From contig NZ_BDAV01000011.1 in the NCBI RefSeq assembly GCF_001612635.1, positions 429,360 to 493,359 on the forward strand: a DNA stretch of 64,000 nt, written 5' to 3'. Source of the DNA: Nocardia africana NBRC 100379. Its GTDB lineage: Bacteria; Actinomycetota; Actinomycetes; Mycobacteriales; Mycobacteriaceae. The translations under genes were made by a program, and so were the position numbers. Shown in pieces: positions 1 to 8,181 of the stretch (positions are counted from its first letter, which is position 1; each line of letters starts with the position of its first letter). Under the pieces are notes generated by a model, which was not told where the DNA came from, did not search any database, and saw only the letters and a list, made by a program, of their open reading frames with translations.

Positions 1-182
1 GGGGTGGATTTCGACATGAACGGCACTCGTCTTCTGTGCGGAGTAGGCCAGTGAGGCGGGTCACTGTGGCCTCAGAGTCTGAACTATGTCAGCCAACTTG
101 GTCAAGCAACAAAGTTGGAGTGGGGATTGGTATCCTGAGCGCGTCGCACGTTCACGCTGGTATTCGATGCAGGAGGAAGCCC

Positions 183-782
183 ATGGCCAGGCTGGCAGTC
201 GCCGACCGCCGGGCACTGCTCTTGGCTGCCGCTGCGCGGGTTATCGCCCGGGTCGGCATCGCCGACCTGACAACCAGGACGATCACCGCCGAGGCGGGAA
301 TGCCGCAGGGAATATTCCACTATTGCTTCCGAAGCAAAAATGAACTCCTGGCCGAGTTGATCACGACGACAGTCGCTGAACTCGTGGACTTGTCCTCTGT
401 CGTCGATCTGGTGACCGACGACCTCGATGCCACGATCCGCGGCGCCTTGCGGCACATGTGGCAGAGCATCGTAGAGCCGGCGGACAAGCAGTTGGCGCTC
501 TACGAGCTCACCGTCTACGCCCTGCGAGACCCCGAACTGGCAGATCTGGCCCGGCGCCAGTACGAGGGCTACTTCCGTGCCTCCACCCGCCTGCTCGACA
601 CGATCGCCCAGCGCGCCGGAATTCGCTGGACCGTGCCGGTCCCGTCCCTTGCTCGGACGCTCGTCAGTGTCATCGACGGCCTCGGACTGAACTGGCTCGC
701 GGATAAGGACTCCGACGCGGCCCTCGCGGTGCTCGACACCTACGCAAGCCAACTGGCCGCTATGGCAAAGCCATCGCCCTGA
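183..782 (+). CDS. TetR/AcrR family transcriptional regulator
   Basis: A 199-residue one-component regulator. The N-terminal helix-turn-helix (about residues 20-60, with TITAEAGMPQGIFHYCF typical of the TetR recognition helix) is followed by an all-helical ligand-binding domain. The ATG at 183 was chosen because AGGAGGAA lies just upstream at 171-178; an in-frame extension to 36 has no such signal and reads as non-coding. It is separated by about 350 bp from the membrane-carrier operon on the same strand. A 29-bp perfect dyad immediately before that operon is a candidate operator for this protein or for the second TetR at 2770. The ligand is unknown. Family assignment is firm; the regulon is inferred. 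Confidence 0.9.
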   Translation: MARLAVADRRALLLAAAARVIARVGIADLTTRTITAEAGMPQGIFHYCFRSKNELLAELITTTVAELVDLSSVVDLVTDDLDATIRGALRHMWQSIVEPADKQLALYELTVYALRDPELADLARRQYEGYFRASTRLLDTIAQRAGIRWTVPVPSLARTLVSVIDGLGLNWLADKDSDAALAVLDTYASQLAAMAKPSP

Positions 783-1091
783 CCGCTGGGCACCGGCGTT
801 CGATTGGTGGTGAGCGTATTCGCGGTGTGCGGCAGGGATCGTCGACTGGTTCTGCCACGCCTGTCGTGATCAACGTCGTGAGATAGGTTGGGGCGCTTAC
901 GGATCGGCTCCCGTATCGGTTCCTGGCCAGAGGCGCTGGGTGTACTGGAACCGCATCTCGACGGCCGGGCATGCAATGGCCTTCCTGGTCGGATCAGCGG
1001 TGTCGAATCGACGCAGCGACCCGCACGGTCGCCGGTTTGGCTGCCGGGTTGCCCAATGCCGTCTCTTGCGCATGGCTAGCTCCGCGTCGTA
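783..1091. other. Intergenic region, no gene seen
   Basis: About 310 bp between the TetR gene and the dyad in front of the carrier gene. I see no protein-like reading frame or RNA gene. It presumably carries the promoter of the downstream operon, but no -35/-10 pair could be assigned with confidence. Confidence 0.4.
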
Positions 1092-1120
1092 CTCTCCCTA
1101 ATAATCATTATTAGGGAGAG
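1092..1120. promoter_or_regulatory. Perfect 29-bp dyad overlapping the RBS
   Basis: The arms CTCTCCCTAATAAT (1092-1105) and its exact reverse complement (1107-1120) flank a single central C. The AT-rich core is striking against the local GC content. The right arm contains the AGGGAGAG Shine-Dalgarno of the gene starting at 1129. A repressor bound here, or the same sequence folded in mRNA, would block expression. Size and symmetry fit a TetR operator, and two TetR genes lie nearby; which one binds is inference. Confidence 0.75.
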
Positions 1121-1128
1121 GGAATCCT

Positions 1129-2307
1129 ATGAGCGATGCGCTCGAGATGACGACCGCGAAGCGGCGGTCACCGCTGCGAGTCTTGTCGCGACTTCTGATT
1201 CCGGCTCTCATGTTTCAGGCGGTCGCGCACGGAGGTGCCTACGCGACCGGGCGCGAGGTCATCGAATTCGGCGCCGTCTACGGCGGACTCGGCTGGACCG
1301 CGGGTGTGGCGATGGCGGCGACAGGCACACTGCTGGCCTATCTGGTCTACGAAACCGCTCGCCGCTGGCGGCTATTCGACTACCGAGCGATGACACAGCA
1401 CCTCATCGGCCGGTGGTACTGGCTCTTCGACCTCATCTACATCCCGTTCGCGATCGCCATCATCGCAGTACTGTCCTCTGCGGCCGGCAACATGCTCCTC
1501 GACACACTGAGCCTGCCGTACTGGGGCGGGGTCTCGGTCATCATCGTCGTCACAGCGGTGGTGGTGTTTGCGGGTGCCGGCTTTGTCGAGCGATTCAACA
1601 GCGTCGGCACCGTCGCGCTGATGTGCGCCTACGCCGCGTTCTCGATTTTGGTCATCACCACACACGTCGAGCAGATCGATTCCGTACTTGCCGGCAACGA
1701 CCACAGCCTGAAGCCCCACGGAACGTTGCTCGATGCAGCGCTGCTCGGAGCCGTGTACGTCGGCCTGGGATTCGTGGTGTACCCGTCCACCTTGATGACG
1801 GTCCGGCATCTGCACACTCGACGCGATTCGGCTGTCTCTGCGATCTTCACCGGCGCGCTGTATGTGGTTCCGTGGTTCCTCGCCTACTTCGCACTGATGG
1901 GCTTCTACCCAGCGGGTTCGGTTTTCGATGCCCCGGTTCCTTGGCTGGAGATGCTTCGTGACCAGCCTCGGTGGGTGACCGTCGTCTACGGCGTGGTCGT
2001 CGGCTGGACCTTGGTGGCGGCGTCGGTCGGGCTGGTGCAGTCGATCGTGCAGCGTGTCGATTCCAATCTCGCCGATCTCGGGCGCTCGACGATGAAACCT
2101 TCGATGCGCGTAGGTATTACGGCCGCCGCATTGCTGTTCGGTGCGCTGTTGTCGGCTATAGGCATCGTCGACCTGATCGCTGTGGGGTACATGATCGGCG
2201 CCATCGCTCTCATCGTGGTCTTCGGCATTCCGCTGTTCATCAAGGGTGCCCGCTATCTAATGCCGGGCGGCCCGGATCGCGTAACGGTCGGCGAGGAGCT
2301 GTCGTGA
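1129..2307 (+). CDS. YkvI-family membrane carrier
   Basis: A 392-residue integral membrane protein with about ten hydrophobic segments. The start (RLLIPALMFQAVAHGGAYATGREVIEF broken by polar residues) and the overall layout resemble the YkvI family of uncharacterised membrane proteins, distantly related to amino-acid/sodium symporters of the LeuT-fold group. The ATG at 1129 sits 8 bases after the AGGGAGAG ribosome site. It is the first gene of the carboxylase operon, and the next start codon overlaps its stop (GTGA), so the two are translationally coupled. It probably imports the substrate that the downstream ligase and carboxylase process; this is inferred from context only. Confidence 0.8.
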   Translation: MSDALEMTTAKRRSPLRVLSRLLIPALMFQAVAHGGAYATGREVIEFGAVYGGLGWTAGVAMAATGTLLAYLVYETARRWRLFDYRAMTQHLIGRWYWLFDLIYIPFAIAIIAVLSSAAGNMLLDTLSLPYWGGVSVIIVVTAVVVFAGAGFVERFNSVGTVALMCAYAAFSILVITTHVEQIDSVLAGNDHSLKPHGTLLDAALLGAVYVGLGFVVYPSTLMTVRHLHTRRDSAVSAIFTGALYVVPWFLAYFALMGFYPAGSVFDAPVPWLEMLRDQPRWVTVVYGVVVGWTLVAASVGLVQSIVQRVDSNLADLGRSTMKPSMRVGITAAALLFGALLSAIGIVDLIAVGYMIGAIALIVVFGIPLFIKGARYLMPGGPDRVTVGEELS

Positions 2308-2741
2308 GCGCACCGTCGGCGTGGTACACCTCGATCGAACTTCGCCGCGCGGACTTCGACTATCTCGGGCATGTCAGCGCCGCTGCATACCTGGCACTGT
2401 TCGAGGAGGCTCGCGTCCGCTGGCTCGCCGGCGGCGCCGGGCACACCGAACCTTCGTATGTGGTCGCTGTCCAGAACATCGAATACCTGCGCGAGGTTCG
2501 CTTGGCCGACAGCCCCATTCGAGTATCGATTCGCGTCGAGGACCTGAGCACGCGACGGTTCGCCATCACCGAGGAAATGCATGCGGTGGATGGGGAGCTT
2601 CATGCCAGATCGCGGGCGACCCTCGTCGGATGGGATCGCGCCGAACGACGATCCCGCGTCCTCAGCGAAGACGAGCTGGTACTCATCCGGGCTGCGTTCG
2701 TTCCCACAGGCATCGAATGGAAGGATAAAACTACCGAATAA
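2304..2741 (+). CDS. Acyl-CoA thioesterase (4HBT hotdog fold)
   Basis: A 145-residue single-hotdog-domain protein. The N-terminal motif with DFDYLGHVSAAAYLALFEEAR matches the 4-hydroxybenzoyl-CoA thioesterase/YbgC pattern D-x-x-x-H-x-x-N-x-x-Y-x-x-x-F-E-x-x-R, although the usual Asn is Ala here. It would hydrolyse an acyl-CoA in the cytosol. The GTG start at 2304 overlaps the stop of the carrier gene by 4 bases, which fixes the start and shows co-expression. The pathway substrate is unknown; it may recycle CoA from a dead-end thioester of the operon. Confidence 0.8.
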   Translation: MSAPSAWYTSIELRRADFDYLGHVSAAAYLALFEEARVRWLAGGAGHTEPSYVVAVQNIEYLREVRLADSPIRVSIRVEDLSTRRFAITEEMHAVDGELHARSRATLVGWDRAERRSRVLSEDELVLIRAAFVPTGIEWKDKTTE

Positions 2742-2769
2742 CCGATATTAGACAGATTGGGGTAAGTCC

Positions 2770-3396
2770 ATGACTGGAAGCGTCGACCACGCCGCCGAAA
2801 CACGGGAAGAGATTTTGCGAGCGGCGGCGCAGCTTTTCCACGAACGCGGTTACGCGAAAACGAAGGTCACCGACATCGCGCGCGCGGTCGGCATTACGCC
2901 TCCATCGCTGTACTGGCACTTCGCCTCCAAAGAGGAGATTCTGTTCGAGTTCCTCCGGACCAATCTGGAGACGTTCAACCGGGAGATCGCCCAAGCAATC
3001 GGCACCGTGGGCGACCCCGAATCCAAGCTCCGTCTGCTGGCCACCACCCACACCCGACTGCAACTGCAGTACCGCGATGAGGCGCAGACGGTCCTGTCCG
3101 TCACCCATGCGGCGACCCAACTGTCGGAGCACCTGTCGCCTGAGCACACCCATGAGGTCCGCGCACTCAACCGCGCCCATATCGACAGAGTCCGCTCGAT
3201 CATCACCGAGGGCGTCGAACAAGGAGTCTTCGCCACCCCAGATGTCACCGCACTGACCTTCGCGGTCGTGAACATCTGCGAATACACCGCTATCTGGTTC
3301 CGCCCCGAGCGCCACCTGGACCCCAAAGCAGTCGCCGACGCCAACGGCGAGTTCGCCGTTCGAATGGCCCGAAATCACCACCCGCTCAAGGAGTAA
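2770..3396 (+). CDS. TetR family regulator (FadR-like)
   Basis: A 208-residue TetR protein. The HTH occupies roughly residues 10-55 (ILRAAAQLFHERGY, VTDIARAVGITPPSLYWHF). The C-terminal half resembles regulators that sense acyl-CoA thioesters, often found beside beta-oxidation or acyl-CoA ligase genes. It lies inside the operon, 28 bp after the thioesterase and 3 bp before the ligase, whose ribosome site AAGGAG lies at the end of this gene. Autoregulation through the dyad at 1092-1120 is plausible. The inducing acyl-CoA is not predictable from sequence. Confidence 0.92.
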   Translation: MTGSVDHAAETREEILRAAAQLFHERGYAKTKVTDIARAVGITPPSLYWHFASKEEILFEFLRTNLETFNREIAQAIGTVGDPESKLRLLATTHTRLQLQYRDEAQTVLSVTHAATQLSEHLSPEHTHEVRALNRAHIDRVRSIITEGVEQGVFATPDVTALTFAVVNICEYTAIWFRPERHLDPKAVADANGEFAVRMARNHHPLKE

Positions 3397-3399
3397 TCA

Positions 3400-4932
3400 A
3401 TGAAGATCGCCGCCGACGAGCACAGCGCCGGCCCCCTCCACGACCTCGCCGAAGCGCTCGCCAACCGGCCCGCCCAGCTCCTCATCCGATCAGACCAGGG
3501 CGACATGACCGTCACGCAGTTCGCAGCGGCTTCTCGGTCCGCCGCCAATTTCCTTCGGGGCGCCGGCATCCGAAAGGGTGATCGAGTTGCTGTCATGGCC
3601 GCCAACAGCATCGAGCACCTCGCGGTGGTCTACGGGATCTGGCTCGTCGGCGGTGTCGAAGTGGCGGTCAACACCGAACTCCGGGGACCACTGTTGCGGC
3701 ACGTGCTCGCCGACAGTGACCCAACGTTGGTGATCGTCGACAAGGCACTGCGCTCGCGAGTCGAGGCCGAGGCGCCGGCACTGCCCGCGGTAGCGCTCGA
3801 AGATGTTGCGTTCACCGACTCCATCGCACCCACAACCTTCGGCCCGCGCCCGCGGTCCTCCGAGCTGGCATCACTGCTGTATACCTCCGGCACGACTGGG
3901 CCCTCCAAGGGAGTGATGATCCCGCACGGCTACTACTCCTATTACGCCGCGATACTCGGGCGAGTCGTGGAGCTCTCCCCAGCAGATGTGACTTACTTCT
4001 GCCTGCCGTTTTTCCACGTGGACGCCCACATCGCTGTTCCGGCAAGTCTGCAGCATGGATCGGCCTTCGCGTTTGTGCCGCGATTCAGTGTGTCGGGATT
4101 CTGGCGCGACTTGGAACGTTTCGAAGCCACCTGGTTCGGCGGAGTCGGGGCAATGCTCTCCGCGCTTATCAACTCGGCCACTCCTCCGTCTTCCGTGCTG
4201 CAACGACTGCGCTTGATCCTGGCGGCTCCGGTCCCGGAGGAAGCCTTCGCATGGTTCACCGATCGACACGGCGTGCCGATCCTGCAGATGTATGGGCAGA
4301 CCGAGGCCAATGGTCCGATCTATTCGTCACTGGACGACAACCGCCGTGGCGCGATGGGCAAGGTACGGGCCGACTTCGATATATCAATCGTCGGGCCCGA
4401 TGGCAACGAGGCCCCGGACGGCACCGTCGGGCAGATGCTGACCCGCCCGCGCCGCGCCGACATCATCTGCCAGGGATACTGGCAGCGCCCGTCCGCGACT
4501 GATGCCGCATTCGCTGACGGCTGGTTTCACACCGGCGATCTGGTCCGTCGCGATTCCGACGGCTTCTTCTGGTACGCCGGCCGCCTTACAGACAGTCTGC
4601 GGCGGCGCGGAGAAAACGTTTCGGCCTACGAACTCGAATCCGTCGTGCGATCGGCACCGGGCGTGCTCGAATGCGCCGCGATCGGCGTGACGGATGCGCT
4701 TGGCGGCGAGGACGAAATCAAAGTATTCCTCGTCGTCGACGACGAGGCGGTCTTCGACCCAATCACCTTCCGTGACTTTTGCGCAGCGCTGCTGCCACGG
4801 TTCGCCGTTCCGCGCTATGTCCAACTGGCCGACCCGGATTCGCTGGTTCGCGGCCCCGGGACTGGGGCGATCCAAAAGCACCTTCTCGACCGATCTGTCG
4901 CCGAACAGGTAATCGACCTGACCCGGTGCTGA
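3400..4932 (+). CDS. AMP-dependent acyl-CoA synthetase/ligase
   Basis: A 510-residue ANL-superfamily enzyme. The ATP-binding P-loop YTSGTTGPSKG is at residues 161-171, the A5 motif YGQTE begins at residue 298, and WFHTGDLVRRD begins near residue 375, followed by the hinge and C-terminal lid domain. It is closest in style to carnitine/crotonobetaine-CoA ligase (CaiC-like) and short/medium-chain acyl-CoA ligases. The reaction is acid + ATP + CoA to acyl-CoA + AMP + PPi. The gene follows the TetR gene by 3 bp, with AAGGAG upstream. It probably activates the imported acid for the carboxylase encoded downstream. Substrate specificity is unknown. Confidence 0.92.
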   Translation: MKIAADEHSAGPLHDLAEALANRPAQLLIRSDQGDMTVTQFAAASRSAANFLRGAGIRKGDRVAVMAANSIEHLAVVYGIWLVGGVEVAVNTELRGPLLRHVLADSDPTLVIVDKALRSRVEAEAPALPAVALEDVAFTDSIAPTTFGPRPRSSELASLLYTSGTTGPSKGVMIPHGYYSYYAAILGRVVELSPADVTYFCLPFFHVDAHIAVPASLQHGSAFAFVPRFSVSGFWRDLERFEATWFGGVGAMLSALINSATPPSSVLQRLRLILAAPVPEEAFAWFTDRHGVPILQMYGQTEANGPIYSSLDDNRRGAMGKVRADFDISIVGPDGNEAPDGTVGQMLTRPRRADIICQGYWQRPSATDAAFADGWFHTGDLVRRDSDGFFWYAGRLTDSLRRRGENVSAYELESVVRSAPGVLECAAIGVTDALGGEDEIKVFLVVDDEAVFDPITFRDFCAALLPRFAVPRYVQLADPDSLVRGPGTGAIQKHLLDRSVAEQVIDLTRC

Positions 4933-4997
4933 TCGCGAGTTCCTATTCCAGTGGCTGAAAACCCGCTTCCGACAAGCGGAATCGAACAGGAGAACTG

Positions 4998-6176
4998 ATG
5001 CATGTAGTGGTTGTAGGCGGCGCCGGTCGCGTCGGTCGCCGAGTGGTTACCGAACTGCTGGCCACCAGCGAGCACCGGATTTCGATCGCAGATCGGGTGG
5101 CGCCGAAGGGGCTAATGGACGAACGCGTCCGGTTCGTCGAGGTCGACCTGATTTCCGACAGTTCGTTGGATGCGGCGCTGCGCGAAGCCGACGTCGTGGT
5201 CAACACTGCGGGCCCCTTCGATGTGTGGGGGACCGTAGTTCTCGACGCGGCAATCAACGCGGGGGCGGACTACATCGACGTCTGTGACGATCCCGAGCCC
5301 ACCTTGGCGCTGCTCGATCGCCACGCACAGGCACGTGACGCAGGCGTGCGGGCGGTCGTCGGGCTCGGGGTCAGCCCTGGGCTGACCAACTACCTTGCAG
5401 TCATCGCCGCTCGCACGCTTGACCGCACCGACCTGTTGGCGACATTCTGGGGCAACTCCAATGAGGGCATGGACGCCGCGACAGCTGCCGTGCACGCCCG
5501 CGCACTGTCGGCCTCCTTCGCCGAAGGCCGTGCCGCCTATACCCACCTGATCACGCAAACCTCCTCCGACGTTCTGTTGTGGCGTGGCGGCGAATTGACC
5601 AGAGAGCGCGCGTGGCGCGCAAAATATCGGGTCACTACCTCGGCCGGCGAGACCGGGCTGTACCGGGTGATAGGCCATCCCGAACCGGTTACCGTGCCGC
5701 GCACCGTCCCCACCATGGACTGCATCAACATCGGCACCGTCAATGCGGGCACCGACCAGGTGATGCTGCCCTATCTCGAGCGGGTAGCTGCAGGTGAGAT
5801 CGATGAAAACCAAGCCCTGCAGCAGATCGCCCGGAAACTCGCTGAGTGCCCGCAGGCGATCGCGACCCCTTTGATCGGACCGCCGCTGCCGCGCAATATC
5901 GGGGCTGCCGCAGTGGGAGCCACGAACGACCAAGCCGACGGAGTCCTCGTTCTGCCGGGCGGACCAGTCGCAGGTTCGATGAGCTTGGAGACAGCCCGAC
6001 CCGCTGTGGTCGGTGTACTCCACATCGAAGACGTAGCACCCGGCGTACACGCCCCGGAAACCGCCTTCGACGCAGAGGATTATCTGTCCAGGTACGCGGC
6101 CACCTTCTGGGATTCGGACAGCCCCTACCTGATCGACCGGGTCGGTCCGACCGCCCTGGTGGAGGTCGAGCGGTGA
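4998..6176 (+). CDS. Saccharopine-dehydrogenase-like NAD(P) oxidoreductase
   Basis: A 392-residue protein with an N-terminal Rossmann nucleotide-binding motif (VVVGGAGRVGRRV at residues 4-16), the AGPF segment and the YIDVCDD motif typical of the saccharopine dehydrogenase/trans-acting enoyl reductase superfamily. AGGAGA upstream supports the ATG at 4998. The gene ends 4 bases into the carboxyltransferase gene (GTGA overlap), so it is part of the operon. In this family the substrate is usually an amino acid, a carotenoid or a lipid intermediate; here it may reduce or oxidise the CoA ester or a related amino-acid-like intermediate. Exact chemistry is open. Confidence 0.85.
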   Translation: MHVVVVGGAGRVGRRVVTELLATSEHRISIADRVAPKGLMDERVRFVEVDLISDSSLDAALREADVVVNTAGPFDVWGTVVLDAAINAGADYIDVCDDPEPTLALLDRHAQARDAGVRAVVGLGVSPGLTNYLAVIAARTLDRTDLLATFWGNSNEGMDAATAAVHARALSASFAEGRAAYTHLITQTSSDVLLWRGGELTRERAWRAKYRVTTSAGETGLYRVIGHPEPVTVPRTVPTMDCINIGTVNAGTDQVMLPYLERVAAGEIDENQALQQIARKLAECPQAIATPLIGPPLPRNIGAAAVGATNDQADGVLVLPGGPVAGSMSLETARPAVVGVLHIEDVAPGVHAPETAFDAEDYLSRYAATFWDSDSPYLIDRVGPTALVEVER

Positions 6177-7741
6177 GCTTCAATTGGCAGGACAGCTTGG
6201 CAGAACTCGGGCGACGACAGGCTGCAGCGCAACGGCTCGGCGGACCCGAACGCGTGGCTCGCCAGCACGCGCAGGGCAGACTGACCATCCGCGAACGCAT
6301 CGACATGATCGCCGACCACTTCACCGAAGTCGGAGAGCTTGCAGGATTCCCGGTCCGCGACTCGAGCGGCAAACAGATCGGCACCAGCGCCTCGAGCTAT
6401 GTCTGCGGTCTAGGCGAGATCGACGGCCGCCCAGTCGCGCTCGGCGGAGAAGACTTCACCGTGCGGGCCGGAGCGCCACAGACCTACCTCGATCGATACA
6501 AGGGCGGCATGGGCGGATTCATCGAGGATCTGGCGCACGAATATCGCATTCCAGCGGTGCTTTTCATGGAAGGCATCGGAGGCGACGTGTCGGCCCAAGA
6601 CGAGGTCGGCCATTCCTACCTCGTAAGTTCGATGAGTTGGAAACGCAGCATCGGACTGCTCAACGAGGTCCCAGTGCTAGTGGCGGTGCTCGGCGCCGCG
6701 GCAGGCGGCACCGCCGGCCGCGCGGTACTCAGCCATTTCAGTGTCATCAGCCAGGGCAGCGTGCTGTTTGCCGGCGGGCCGCCAGTGGTGCGCCGGGCAC
6801 TCGGCCAGGAGGTGGACAAGCACCAACTCGGAGGAGCGAAGGTACACACCTCCGAGTCCGGAGCTATCGACAACCTGGCACGCGACGAGGCAGACGCCAT
6901 CGACCAGATCAAGCGGGTGCTGAGCTACCTGCCGCAGAACGTCTGGGAGCTGCCACCACGCGGACCACAGAGCGACCCGGCCGACCGGCTGTGCGAACGA
7001 GTCATGTCCCTTGTTCCGGAAAACCGCCGCCGCGGTTATCGCATGGCGGCGGTGATGGCTGACGTAGTCGACGCGGAGTCACTGTTCGAGATCGGGCCCG
7101 ACTGGGGGAAAGCAGTGGTTACCGCCTTCGCCAGAATCGACGGGATACCTGTAGGACTGATCGGGAACAACCCGATGCACATGGCCGGAGCACTCGACGC
7201 TGCCGCCGCCGAAAAGCAGGTTCGCTTCACCGACCTGTGCAGCACCTTCCACCTGCCCATCATCAATTTCGTTGACGTTCCCGGATTTATGGTTGGCCCG
7301 GCGGCGGAACGCGCCAATGTCGTCCGCTGGGGTATGCGTGCCATCCAGTCGCTGGTGGAAGCAGATGTCCCGATCGTGACAATTCACGTGCGCAAGGCGT
7401 ACGGCATGGCCGTCTCGGCAACCTCGGACCCCGATGCGCTCGGGCTCCGCATCGCTTGGCCCTCAGTCGAATGGGGCGACATGCCCATCGAAGGCGGCGT
7501 GGAAGCCGGCTTTCGCAGCGAAATCGAGAAAGCCACCGACCCCGACGCGTTCCGGCGTGAGATCGAAGAACGCATGCTGCGCGAGGCGAATCCATGGAAG
7601 ACGGTCGAGGCATTCGGCGTCGAAATGATGATCGATCCGCGCCAGACGCGGCGGGTCGTAGCCAGATTCCTCAACGCGAGCCTGCATGCAATGCGAACCA
7701 AGATCGGGCCTCGAGCCAAACCCTGGGCGATCCGCCCGTGA
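6173..7741 (+). CDS. Acyl-CoA carboxylase carboxyltransferase (beta) subunit
   Basis: A 522-residue AccD/PccB-type carboxyltransferase with two crotonase-like halves. It starts with GRLTIRERI-type sequence common to this family, contains the FVDVPGF motif in the C-terminal half and the Gly-rich segments of both oxyanion holes. It moves a carboxyl group from biotin to an acyl-CoA. The GTG at 6173 overlaps the upstream stop and is preferred over an in-frame extension to 5846 that would lie inside the upstream gene. It forms a complex with the biotin carrier (7789) and biotin carboxylase (8182). Acyl chain preference cannot be read confidently. Confidence 0.95.
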   Translation: MSFNWQDSLAELGRRQAAAQRLGGPERVARQHAQGRLTIRERIDMIADHFTEVGELAGFPVRDSSGKQIGTSASSYVCGLGEIDGRPVALGGEDFTVRAGAPQTYLDRYKGGMGGFIEDLAHEYRIPAVLFMEGIGGDVSAQDEVGHSYLVSSMSWKRSIGLLNEVPVLVAVLGAAAGGTAGRAVLSHFSVISQGSVLFAGGPPVVRRALGQEVDKHQLGGAKVHTSESGAIDNLARDEADAIDQIKRVLSYLPQNVWELPPRGPQSDPADRLCERVMSLVPENRRRGYRMAAVMADVVDAESLFEIGPDWGKAVVTAFARIDGIPVGLIGNNPMHMAGALDAAAAEKQVRFTDLCSTFHLPIINFVDVPGFMVGPAAERANVVRWGMRAIQSLVEADVPIVTIHVRKAYGMAVSATSDPDALGLRIAWPSVEWGDMPIEGGVEAGFRSEIEKATDPDAFRREIEERMLREANPWKTVEAFGVEMMIDPRQTRRVVARFLNASLHAMRTKIGPRAKPWAIRP

Positions 7742-7788
7742 CCGCCCACCACCGATCTCGCATACAGACCAATCACAGGGAGACACCC

Positions 7789-8007
7789 ATGGCGATCGTT
7801 ACAGCGGAAATCAACGCCAGTATCTGGCAGGTACTGGTCGCGGTAGGCGACACGGTGCGAGCCGACGACGAGATCATGATCCTGGAGTCGATGAAAATGG
7901 AGATTCCCGTCACCGCGCCGGTCGACGGCGTGGTAACCAGCATCGAGGCCGAACCGGGGGCGGCAGTCGACGTCGGCTCGGTACTTGCCCGGATAGAGAC
8001 CCCATAA
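7789..8007 (+). CDS. Stand-alone biotin carboxyl carrier protein
   Basis: A 72-residue biotinyl/lipoyl-domain protein and nothing else. The biotinylation motif ESMKMEIP places the acceptor lysine at residue 36, and the C-terminal half has the usual GVVTSIEAEPGAAV beta-hammerhead. CAGGGAGA upstream supports the ATG at 7789. It carries carboxybiotin between the biotin carboxylase and the carboxyltransferase encoded on either side. In most Corynebacteriales the carrier is fused to the biotin carboxylase (AccA-type alpha subunit), so a free carrier of this small size is unusual for the group. Confidence 0.93.
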   Translation: MAIVTAEINASIWQVLVAVGDTVRADDEIMILESMKMEIPVTAPVDGVVTSIEAEPGAAVDVGSVLARIETP

Positions 8008-8034
8008 TGCCCGGTGCTGCTGAGGACATTCCTC

Positions 8035-8166
8035 ATGCCCGACTTTTACCACAGTGGTGTCGCAACCGCCGCGACCGAATGCACATTCCCGATTATCAAC
8101 CCGCCGCACCGGCGCGCCGACCTCCGGAACGTTTTCCGAACTGCGCCGAAAACACAGGCACGATGA
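8035..8166 (+). CDS. Possible 43-residue small protein between BCCP and BC
   Basis: A short frame (MPDFYHSGVATAATECTF...) fills most of the 174-bp gap between the biotin carrier and the biotin carboxylase. A GAGGA motif lies about 8 bases before its ATG. The frame stops 15 bases before the next start. No homology is recognised, and the codon bias is only moderately convincing. It may be a remnant of a larger gene or simply chance. Confidence 0.25.
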   Translation: MPDFYHSGVATAATECTFPIINPPHRRADLRNVFRTAPKTQAR

Positions 8167-8181
8167 CCAGGAGCCTCATTG

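Noticed and set aside
102..752. Minus-strand frame over the first TetR gene
   Set aside because: Antisense shadow of the TetR gene, with no protein-like features.
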